Origin: an uncultured Bacillota bacterium
GTDB lineage: Bacteria > Bacillota > Clostridia > Oscillospirales > Oscillospiraceae
DNA: 35,810 nt
Direction: 5' to 3'
Assembly (NCBI GenBank): GCA_947172355.1
Contig: CAMWBA010000012.1
Span: 1-35,810 of the forward strand
Shown here piece after piece: positions 8,346-16,227 of the stretch (positions within the stretch are counted from its first letter, which is position 1; every line of letters starts with the position of its first letter). The translations under genes were made by a program, and so were the position numbers. Under the pieces are notes generated by a model. That model was given only the letters and a program-made list of their open reading frames with translations, was not told where the DNA came from and ran no database searches.

Positions 8346-9710
8346 TCAGTACTCCTCCCGCCGCCGCTCCATGTCGGTGAAGGTGGTAAACTCCGGGGTC
8401 CACTGAAGCTCTACAGTTCCTATCTCGCCGTGGCGGTTCTTGGCAATGATACACTCGGCCAGATTGGGGTTTTCCGCCTCCCGGTCGTAATAGCCGTTCC
8501 GGTACAGGAAGAGTACAATATCTGCGTCCTGCTCAATGGCCCCCGATTCCCGCAGGTCAGACAGCATAGGCCGCTTGTCCTGCCGGGACTCATTGGCCCG
8601 GGACAACTGGCTCAGGCACAGGACGGGCACATTCAGCTCTTTTGCCATAATTTTGAGGGAACGGGAGATGTCCGATACAATCTGCTGCCGGTTGTCCGAG
8701 CTGCGGGTCTTCCCCCCGGCGGACTGCATCAGCTGGAGATAATCGATCACTACCAGCCCCAAATTTTCCACCCGGCGGCACTTGGCGCTGATATCGGCCA
8801 CGGTGACGCTGGAGTCGTCGTCAATCAGAATGGTGGAACGGTTGAGGGAATCGGCGGCGGCGGCGATGCTCTCCCAATCGTCGTCAGAGAGTTTTCCGGT
8901 AACCAGTTTTTTGTTGTCAATAAAGCACTCGCTGGAAATTAGCCGCAGGGCCAGCTGCTCCCGGCTCATCTCCAAAGAGAAAAAGGCCACCTTCCTGCCC
9001 GACCTTTTCCCCACCTCCAGCAGAATGTTGAGGGCCATAGAGGTCTTGCCCATGCCGGGCCGGGCGGCCAGCAGAATCAAATCCGAATTGTTCAGTCCGG
9101 AAATAGCCCGGTCCAGATCCCGCAGGCCGGTGGACAGCCCTGGAATGGAACTTTCACTGGCGGACAATTCCTCCAACCGGCTGTATACGTCAATAATAAC
9201 CTCAGAGATGGGGACCAGTCCCCGACTGGCCCGGCCCTGACGGATGGCGTAGATTCGCTGTTCCGCCGCCTCCAAAATGTCCTGGCCGGTGCCAGTGCCC
9301 CGCTGAACCATAGCCAGCAGGTCGCCGGCGGTCTCAGCCACCCGGCGCAGCAGGGTAGTATCCTGAAGGATCCCGATGTAATCCCCCACATTGGCGGCGG
9401 TGGGGGTTGCGTCCATCAGCTGGAACATGTATTCCCGAGACTGGCCCTCCACATAGAAGCCGTTCTGCCGCATATGCTCCAGCACCGTCACCGGGTCGAT
9501 GGTGAGAGAGTAGTTGAACATGGAGTAGATGGTCTCGTAAATTTCCCGATTCTGGCGCAAGTAAAAGTCCTCGGGGTGCAGTTTTTCGATCACTTCCGGC
9601 ACGCAGCGGGGGTCGATGAGCATGGAACCCAACACCGCGTGTTCCGCGTCCATATTGTGCGGCATCTGCCGCAGCAACAGTTCGTCCGTCTCTGTGGGCA
9701 ATACGGTCAC
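8346..9710 (-). CDS. dnaB: Replicative DNA helicase DnaB
   Basis: PHNMDAEHAVLGSML N-terminal domain, Walker A ARPGMGKTSMALNI, QLSRANESRQDKRPMLSDLRESGAIEQDAD. Confidence 0.97.
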   Translation of the reverse strand: MTVLPTETDELLLRQMPHNMDAEHAVLGSMLIDPRCVPEVIEKLHPEDFYLRQNREIYETIYSMFNYSLTIDPVTVLEHMRQNGFYVEGQSREYMFQLMDATPTAANVGDYIGILQDTTLLRRVAETAGDLLAMVQRGTGTGQDILEAAEQRIYAIRQGRASRGLVPISEVIIDVYSRLEELSASESSIPGLSTGLRDLDRAISGLNNSDLILLAARPGMGKTSMALNILLEVGKRSGRKVAFFSLEMSREQLALRLISSECFIDNKKLVTGKLSDDDWESIAAAADSLNRSTILIDDDSSVTVADISAKCRRVENLGLVVIDYLQLMQSAGGKTRSSDNRQQIVSDISRSLKIMAKELNVPVLCLSQLSRANESRQDKRPMLSDLRESGAIEQDADIVLFLYRNGYYDREAENPNLAECIIAKNRHGEIGTVELQWTPEFTTFTDMERRREEY

Positions 9711-9762
9711 CTCCTGATTAGGGATATGGTCAAATGGGCGGCAGAGGACAAGGCCGGAGCAA

Positions 9763-10218
9763 TTACCCCTCTGTCACCAGCACGTTAACTATTCCGCTGA
9801 CCTCATAGCCCAGCTTGGCCTTGATCTGATAGCTGCCACAGGACTTGATGGGCTCATCCATCACCAGCTTAGCTTTGGGGATGGTAAGGCTGTGCTGGGC
9901 GGCCAGGGCCTCTGAGACCTCCTTGCCGGTGACCGCACCGAACAGGCGCCCGCCCTCGCCGGCCTTGGCGGAAATCTTCACCATCAGGCCCTCCAGCTTC
10001 TTGGCTGTGGCCTCGGCCTCCGCCTTCTCGGCGGCCTCCTGGGCCTTGCGGGCTTTCTCCTGCTGCTTCATGGTATTCACATTCTCTGCCGTGGCGGCCA
10101 CGGCCAGCTTTCGGGGCAGGAGGAAGTTGCGGGCGTAGCCGTCAGAGACCTCCACCAGCTGGCCCTTTTTCCCTTGGCCTCTCACGTCCTGCTGTAAAAT
10201 AACCTTCATTGAAATCAA
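9763..10218 (-). CDS. rplI: 50S ribosomal protein L9
   Basis: MKVILQQDVRGQGKKGQLVEVSDGYARNFLLPRKLA signature. Track start 10218 (MISMKV…); the downstream MKV is the likely start. Confidence 0.97.
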   Translation of the reverse strand: MISMKVILQQDVRGQGKKGQLVEVSDGYARNFLLPRKLAVAATAENVNTMKQQEKARKAQEAAEKAEAEATAKKLEGLMVKISAKAGEGGRLFGAVTGKEVSEALAAQHSLTIPKAKLVMDEPIKSCGSYQIKAKLGYEVSGIVNVLVTEG

Positions 10219-10285
10219 ATCCTTTCAAAAAAATATAGATGGTCGAAACATACCCAATCGAAAAAATGCTCTCCATAGCGCTCCT

Positions 10286-10417
10286 TTACGGAGCGGTCCG
10301 GATCGTACCATGCTCTTTCTTCCGGTATCTCCAGGCCTTTTGCCGGGCCTCCATATCCTTCTGCCGCCGGCACGCCGAAGCAGCCAGTGCCTTCTCCTGC
10401 GTTTTATCGGCGCTCAT
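10286..10417 (-). CDS. Putative 43-aa basic small protein between gdpP and rplI
   Basis: MSADKTQEKALAASACRRQKDMEARQKAWRYRKKEHGTIRTAP; 36 nt after the gdpP stop; AAGGAG upstream but with short spacing. Below the track cutoff. Confidence 0.4.
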   Translation of the reverse strand: MSADKTQEKALAASACRRQKDMEARQKAWRYRKKEHGTIRTAP

Positions 10418-10453
10418 ACACTCCTTCCGTCTTTGAGGCTCCGGCGACACAGG

Positions 10454-12439
10454 TCACTCCTCCGCCAAATACTGGTCAATGGCCCGAGCCAGGGCCTGGG
10501 CCACTTCGTCCACCGACTGGCCGGAAATCTGACAGCCTGCGGCGGCGGCGTTCCCGCCTCCTCCCAGTTTTTCCAGCACAAGCTGAACGTTGGTATCCCC
10601 CATAGAGCGGCCCGAGATGTTCACTTGCTCCCCGTCGGGGGAGATGACAAAGGAGGCGCCGATACCGATGATATTGAGAAGCTCGTCCGCCGCCTGGGCA
10701 GCGGTAACCCGGTTCACCGGCCTGTCAGCCATAGCCACGGCAATACCGTCCCGGTAGAGTTTCGCATTTTGAATGATGGAGTATTTGGCGATGGTGCCCG
10801 CCAAATCGTTCTGGAAGAGTTTTTTCACTTCGGCGGTATCAGCGCCGGAGCGGCGCAGGAAGGCGGCGGCCTCAAAGGTACGTCCGCCGGTGCGCATGGT
10901 GAAATTCTTGGTATCCAGCACGATACCGGCCAGCAGCGCCTCGGCCTCGGCCCGGAGAAGATGGTTGGGCTCCATAATATACTGGAGCAGCTCGGTGACC
11001 AATTCAGAGGCGGAAGAGGCGTATGGCTCGTGGTAATTCAGCGCCGCCCCCTCAATATAGGTGGCCGCACGGCGGTGGTGGTCAATCACCGCCACCCGGT
11101 TGCAGGACTGAAGCACCTCCAAGGCCTGGACCTGTTCCGGGCGGTTAGTGTCCACCACCACCACCAGAGACCGGGCGTCGGCAATCAGCAGGGCCTCCTG
11201 GGCGGAGAGGAAGCAGTCGTGATACTCCGGCAGCTGAAGCAGACGGTCAATCAGTTCCTGGGAGGGGGGATTGCCCGCCTCCCGGATGATGTGGGCGGGG
11301 ATTCCGTTTTTCCGGCACAGGGCACATACTCCGGCGGCCGCACCCACCGCGTCGTTGTCAGGGGCCTTGTGGCCCATAATAAATACCTGAGAGGAGTCGG
11401 AGACCAGGGAGGACAGGGCATTGGCCATCACCCGGCTCTTCACTTTGGTGCGCTTCTCCGTCTCCTTGGACCGGCCTCCGTAGAACTCAAAGGTGAACTT
11501 GTTGCGGATCACCGCCTGGTCTCCCCCCCGGGAGAGGGCCATGTCGATGGACAGGTTGGCAAAGTCCAACAGTTCCTTATAGCTGTCCCCATCCTTTCCG
11601 ATGCCGATGGACAACGAAGCATTGATTCCGCCGAGGTTGACCACCTGGTGAACCAGATCCAGAATATCGAATTTGGTCTCAATAAATTTGGACAGATAGC
11701 GCTCCTCAAAGATAAACAGGTAGCGGTCACGCTGATAGCGGCGCAGCAGGCCGCCGGTGTGGGCCATCCAGTTCTCCAGCCGGGAGTCCAGCTCCGCCAT
11801 GATGTTGGAACGCTCGTTTTCCGTGGGATTTTTCAAAAGGTCATCATAGTTGTCCAGCAGCAGCACCGCCGCTACCGGCCGGCTGGCCTGATACTGGTCC
11901 CGGGTGAAGGACAGCTCTGTGATGTCCACCCAATAGGTGGTGGCCAAAAAACCGCCGCCCCGCCCGCTGGAGCGCACCAAATGGCCAAAGACCAAAAACC
12001 GCCGGCCACTGTAGTCCACATCGGTGGGACACTGGTTCTTTCCCTCCATCAGCCATCGGGTGTCAAAGCCGGGGATGAGGGCGGACAGTTTAGTGTCATA
12101 TAGGTGTTCCCGCTGGTCGGACAGGCGCAGGAAGCGGTCGTTGGTCCAAATAATATCGTCGCTCTCAGGCCGGAACAGCACCATCGGCAGCGGGGAATTG
12201 ACCATAGTATCTTTGGTGGCGGAGTCCACATTGCCGGTGTAGCTTTCTAAGTATTGGTTGATCTCTTTGCGGCGGCGGCGGGCCGCCTCCCGGCTGTAGA
12301 GGGCCAGACAGACCACCACCGCCAGTTCCAGCGCCGCAAGCGGCGGGGAGAACACGGCGGACAGCAGGGCAAAGACAATCAGGCAGCCAAAATACAGCCG
12401 GAAACTGGGCTGAAGCAGTTTGTTGAGTTTTCGATGCAA
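10454..12439 (-). CDS. gdpP: GdpP-type cyclic-di-AMP phosphodiesterase (degenerate PAS/GGDEF plus DHH/DHHA1)
   Basis: Two N-terminal TMs, degenerate GGDEF region (SIGIGKDGDSYKELLDFANLSIDMAL), DHH-family motifs MGHKAPDNDAVGAA and VIDHHRR, C-terminal GGGGN. Confidence 0.93.
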   Translation of the reverse strand: MHRKLNKLLQPSFRLYFGCLIVFALLSAVFSPPLAALELAVVVCLALYSREAARRRRKEINQYLESYTGNVDSATKDTMVNSPLPMVLFRPESDDIIWTNDRFLRLSDQREHLYDTKLSALIPGFDTRWLMEGKNQCPTDVDYSGRRFLVFGHLVRSSGRGGGFLATTYWVDITELSFTRDQYQASRPVAAVLLLDNYDDLLKNPTENERSNIMAELDSRLENWMAHTGGLLRRYQRDRYLFIFEERYLSKFIETKFDILDLVHQVVNLGGINASLSIGIGKDGDSYKELLDFANLSIDMALSRGGDQAVIRNKFTFEFYGGRSKETEKRTKVKSRVMANALSSLVSDSSQVFIMGHKAPDNDAVGAAAGVCALCRKNGIPAHIIREAGNPPSQELIDRLLQLPEYHDCFLSAQEALLIADARSLVVVVDTNRPEQVQALEVLQSCNRVAVIDHHRRAATYIEGAALNYHEPYASSASELVTELLQYIMEPNHLLRAEAEALLAGIVLDTKNFTMRTGGRTFEAAAFLRRSGADTAEVKKLFQNDLAGTIAKYSIIQNAKLYRDGIAVAMADRPVNRVTAAQAADELLNIIGIGASFVISPDGEQVNISGRSMGDTNVQLVLEKLGGGGNAAAAGCQISGQSVDEVAQALARAIDQYLAEE

Positions 12440-12543
12440 GAAAGCGGCCCCCTCTCCATAATTCTAAGCGGGAAAAAACAGAGGTATTTCATTATAACAA
12501 ATTGAAACAGGAAGTACAAGCATAAAATACTGCGCCTTGCCCC

Positions 12544-12571
12544 TTGACCGGAGAAAAAATACTGCTATAAT
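12544..12571 (+). promoter_or_regulatory. Sigma-A promoter for ilvE
   Basis: TTGACC-N16-TATAAT. Confidence 0.75.
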
Positions 12572-12581
12572 AGAAAATAAT

Positions 12582-12649
12582 TTAAGACCCTATATCCACA
12601 GCCGCACAGCAGTCCGGCACGTTTTGCCGCTGTGAATATAGGTTCTTAA
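12582..12649 (+). promoter_or_regulatory. Long inverted repeat at the predicted 5' end of the ilvE mRNA
   Basis: TTAAGACCCTATATCCACAG (12582-12601) and CTGTGAATATAGGTTCTTAA (12630-12649) are complementary at 18 of 20 positions; nested CGGCA/TGCCG stem inside. Confidence 0.7.
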
Positions 12650-12676
12650 CCAAAGCTATACAGGAGGGATCCCAAA

Positions 12677-13738
12677 ATGGAAATCAAAGTTACCCCTGCG
12701 GCCACTCTGAAAGAAAAGCCCGACTCCTCTACCCTGGTGTTCGGCAAGGCTATGACCGACCATATGTTTATTGCAGACTACAACGAGGGCCAGGGCTGGC
12801 ACGACGCCCGCATTGTCCCCTATGCCCCTCTTCAAATCGACCCCGCCGCCAAAGTGCTCCACTATGGCGAGGAGATCTTTGAGGGCTTAAAGGCATACCG
12901 CACCGCTGACGGTTCCATTCAGCTCTTCCGACCCCGAGACAACATCGACCGGATGAACAAATCCGCCCAGCGGCTGTGCCTGCCCCAGATTCCCGAAGAG
13001 CTGGCCCTGGCCGGCATTACCAAGCTGGTAGAGGTGGAGCAGGACTGGGTGCCCCGGGAGAAGGACACTTCTCTGTACATCCGCCCCTTTATGATTGGCC
13101 TGGATGCCGCTCTGGGGGTCCACTCCTCCAAGCATGTGCAGTATATCGTGGTGGTCTGCCCGGTTGGAGCCTACTACCCCGAGGGGCTGAACCCCGTCAA
13201 AATCTTCGTGGAGGAGCAGGATGTCCGCGCCGTCAAGGGCGGTATGGGCATGGCCAAGACGGGCGGCAACTACGCCGCCTCCCTCCGGGCGGGCGACCTG
13301 GCCGAGAAGGCCGGCTACAGCCAGGTGCTGTGGCTGGACGGCGTACACCGCAAGTATATTGAGGAGGTCGGCTCCATGAACGTAATGTTCAAGATTGCCG
13401 GTAAGATCCTCACCCCCGATCTGAACGGCTCCGTGCTGGACGGCATCACCCGCCGCTCCTGCATCCAGCTGCTGAAAGATTGGGGGTACGAGGTGGAGGA
13501 ACGCCGCATCTCCGCCAGCGAACTCTTTGAGGCCGCCGAAAACGGCACACTGGAGGAGGCGTGGGGCACCGGCACCGCCGCGGTGGTCTCCCCCATCGGT
13601 GAGTTGGCTATGGGCAGTAAGAAAGTCACTGTCTCCAACAACCAGATCGGGGAAATCACCCAGAAGCTCTATGACGAGCTCACCGGTATCCAGTGGGGCC
13701 GGGTGGCCGACCCCCACGGCTGGATTATGAAGCTGTAA
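12677..13738 (+). CDS. ilvE: Branched-chain amino acid aminotransferase
   Basis: KVLHYGEEIFEGLKAYR, GGMGMAKTGGNYAASL, EEVGSMNVMF, GTGTAAVVSPIG; SD AGGAGG. Confidence 0.95.
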   Translation: MEIKVTPAATLKEKPDSSTLVFGKAMTDHMFIADYNEGQGWHDARIVPYAPLQIDPAAKVLHYGEEIFEGLKAYRTADGSIQLFRPRDNIDRMNKSAQRLCLPQIPEELALAGITKLVEVEQDWVPREKDTSLYIRPFMIGLDAALGVHSSKHVQYIVVVCPVGAYYPEGLNPVKIFVEEQDVRAVKGGMGMAKTGGNYAASLRAGDLAEKAGYSQVLWLDGVHRKYIEEVGSMNVMFKIAGKILTPDLNGSVLDGITRRSCIQLLKDWGYEVEERRISASELFEAAENGTLEEAWGTGTAAVVSPIGELAMGSKKVTVSNNQIGEITQKLYDELTGIQWGRVADPHGWIMKL

Positions 13739-13753
13739 TCATTCCGCAGAACA

Positions 13754-13787
13754 GGCCCGGAAGCGAACGCTTCCGGGCCCCGCTTTT
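13754..13787 (+). terminator. ilvE intrinsic terminator
   Basis: GGCCCGGAAGC GAAC GCTTCCGGGCC followed by CCGCTTTTT. Confidence 0.88.
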
Positions 13788-13797
13788 TGGCAGAGAG

Positions 13798-13829
13798 AAA
13801 CCGGCGCGGTCTACAGGCCGCGCCGGTTT
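13798..13829 (-). terminator. Terminator of the nfn operon
   Basis: AAACCGGCGCGG / CCGCGCCGGTTT; minus-strand tail TTTCTCTCT. Confidence 0.8.
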
Positions 13830-13864
13830 GAACCACCATATTTTCGGGCACGTTCAGCCGGACA

Positions 13865-15250
13865 TCACGCTTTGCTCTTGATATACGCGTCGATGGACTT
13901 GGCGGCAGACTTGCCGGCACCCATAGCCAGAATGACGGTGGCGGCTCCGGTGGCGGCATCGCCGCCGGCAAAGATATTGGGACAAGAGGTACAGCCGCCC
14001 TCGTTGGCCTGAACACATCCCTTGCGGGTCTTTTCCAGCCCGGGGGTGCCGTCGTAGCTCATGGGGTTGGGCTGGGTGCCCAGCGACATGATAACCGCAT
14101 CCACCTCCATCTTAAACTCGCTGCCCTCTTTCACCACAGGGCGGCGGCGGCCGGAGGCGTCGGGCTCGCCCAGCTCCATCTGCACACAGGTCATAGACTG
14201 AACATGGCCGGTCTCGTCCCCCTCGATGGATACGGGGTTGGTGAGCAGATCAAAGATGATGCCCTCCTCCTTAGCGTGGTGGACCTCCTCCGCCCGGGCG
14301 GGAAGCTCAGCTTCGGAACGGCGGTAGACGATATGGACCTCGGCCCCCAACCGCTTGGCACAGCGGGCAGCGTCCATCGCCACGTTGCCGCCGCCTACCA
14401 CTGCCACCTTCTTGTTGTGAAGGACCGGGGTGGGGGAATCCTCCTTATAGGCTTTCATCAGGTTGATACGGGTCAGATACTCGTTGGCGGAGTATACGCC
14501 CACCAAGGACTCACCCGGAATCTTCATAAACATGGGCAGTCCCGCACCGGAGCCGATGAAGACAGCCTCATACCCCCGCTCGAATAGCTCGGTGATGGTG
14601 AGCACCTTGCCAATGACCATGTTCAGCTGGATGTCCACCCCCATCTTCTCCAGGTTGGCCACCTCTCGCTTAACAATCGCCTTGGGGAGACGGAACTCAG
14701 GGATACCATAGCTCAGCACGCCGCCGGGGGTATGGAACGCCTCGAAAACAGAGACATCGTAGCCCATCCGGGCCAGCTCCCCAGCACAGGTCAGGCCGGC
14801 GGGGCCGGAGCCGATAACCGCCACCTTGTGACCGTTCTTGGGGGCGGTGGCCACATTAGCGATGCCGTTCTCAGCGGCCCAGTCGGCCACAAAACGCTCG
14901 ATACGGCCGATGGACACCGGTTCCCCCTTAATCCCCCGGACGCACTTGCCCTCACACTGGCTCTCCTGAGGACAGACCCGGCCGGAGATCGCAGGCAAGG
15001 CATTCGCATCAGACAGCAGCTGATAGGCGGCGGCCAAATCGCCCTCCGCCACCTTAGCTACAAATTCAGGGATGGGGATACCCACCGGGCAGCCGCTGAC
15101 ACAGGGCTTGTTCTTGCAGCTCAGGCACCGCTGCGCCTCGTTCTGTGCCTGTTCCAGCGTATAGCCCAGAGCCACCTCTTTAAAATTGGCGTTGCGTACG
15201 TTGGCCTCCTGTTCTGGCATGGGGGTCTTTTCCATCTGCATATTAGCCAT
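13865..15250 (-). CDS. NfnB-type flavoprotein (glutamate synthase small-subunit-like, NADPH/FAD)
   Basis: CxxCxxKPCVSGCPVG and CPQESQCEGKCVRG Fe-S motifs; GSGPAGLTCAGELA and GGGNVAMDAARCAKRLGA nucleotide sites; overlaps an NfnA-like gene. Confidence 0.9.
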   Translation of the reverse strand: MANMQMEKTPMPEQEANVRNANFKEVALGYTLEQAQNEAQRCLSCKNKPCVSGCPVGIPIPEFVAKVAEGDLAAAYQLLSDANALPAISGRVCPQESQCEGKCVRGIKGEPVSIGRIERFVADWAAENGIANVATAPKNGHKVAVIGSGPAGLTCAGELARMGYDVSVFEAFHTPGGVLSYGIPEFRLPKAIVKREVANLEKMGVDIQLNMVIGKVLTITELFERGYEAVFIGSGAGLPMFMKIPGESLVGVYSANEYLTRINLMKAYKEDSPTPVLHNKKVAVVGGGNVAMDAARCAKRLGAEVHIVYRRSEAELPARAEEVHHAKEEGIIFDLLTNPVSIEGDETGHVQSMTCVQMELGEPDASGRRRPVVKEGSEFKMEVDAVIMSLGTQPNPMSYDGTPGLEKTRKGCVQANEGGCTSCPNIFAGGDAATGAATVILAMGAGKSAAKSIDAYIKSKA

Positions 15251-16091
15251 TCATGGCACCTCCTCCCAGGCGGCAGAGGTGAGCCTCTTTCGCCTTCGCT
15301 TCATGCTCCTTATAGGTTGCGTTGCGGGCAATCACTTCGTCAAAGTCCACCTTATGGCCGTCAAAGTCAGGGCCGTCCACACAGGCAAACTTTACCTCAC
15401 CGTCCACGGTAAGGCGGCAGCAGCCGCACATACCTGTACCGTCGATCATAATGGGGTTCATGCTTACGGTGGTGGGGATGTCATACTTTTCTGTCAGCTT
15501 GCAGGCAAACTTCATCATCAGCAGAGGACCGATGGCGAAAACGTGGTCGAACTTGACTCCGCTGGCAATCAGTTCCTCCAGCTTACCGGTGACAAAGCCA
15601 TGGTAGCCGTAGGTGCCGTCGTCCGTACAGATGTGCAGGTCGGTGCAGGCTTCCCTCATTTCGTCCTCAAGGATGACGATTTCTTTGGTTTTAAATCCGC
15701 CGATCAGGTCCACCTGATTGCCGGCTTGATGCAGGGCCCGGGCCACAGGCAGGGCAATGGCACAGCCCAGTCCGCCGCCCAGAACGGCCACCCGGCCCAG
15801 ATCCTCCACCTCGGTGGGCAGGCCCAAGGGCCCCACAAAATCCTGGAGGCAATCGCCCTCGTTCAGCTGGTCCAGGGCCAGAGTGGTGCCGCCGATCTTC
15901 TGATAGATCACCGTCACCAGACCGTCCACTGCGCTGGAGATGGTCAGGGGAATCCGTTCTCCCTCTTCGTCCACTCGCAGAATGATGAACTGGCCCGCCT
16001 TGGCTTTGGCGGCCACCAGGGGCGCGTACACCGAAATTTGAGAAATCTCCGGTGTCAGCGTCTTCTTTTTAACAATTTCATACTTCTTCAC
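15243..16091 (-). CDS. NfnA-type FAD/NAD-binding subunit (sulfide dehydrogenase beta / DHODB-like)
   Basis: VKKYEIVKKKTLTPEISQISVYAP…GTGMCGCCRLTVDGEVKFACVDGPDFDGHKVDF. GTG start at 16091 chosen because GGAGGAG lies just upstream; the track ORF start (16271) is probably too long. Confidence 0.88.
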   Translation of the reverse strand: MKKYEIVKKKTLTPEISQISVYAPLVAAKAKAGQFIILRVDEEGERIPLTISSAVDGLVTVIYQKIGGTTLALDQLNEGDCLQDFVGPLGLPTEVEDLGRVAVLGGGLGCAIALPVARALHQAGNQVDLIGGFKTKEIVILEDEMREACTDLHICTDDGTYGYHGFVTGKLEELIASGVKFDHVFAIGPLLMMKFACKLTEKYDIPTTVSMNPIMIDGTGMCGCCRLTVDGEVKFACVDGPDFDGHKVDFDEVIARNATYKEHEAKAKEAHLCRLGGGAMNG

Positions 16092-16227
16092 TGTTTCTCC
16101 TCCTGTCAGAGTTCTTCCTTTTTTCATCCCAACTATCTGCCCCCAAGGCCGGCTGCATTTCCGCCTACAGGCGGAAGTGTATCGTTCTTCGAGGCGAACA
16201 GCGGCTTCCGCCGCACGGATCACAACA

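Noticed and set aside
10310-12103. 597-aa plus-strand ORF antisense to gdpP
   Set aside because: Shadow frame of gdpP; no recognisable domain or SD.
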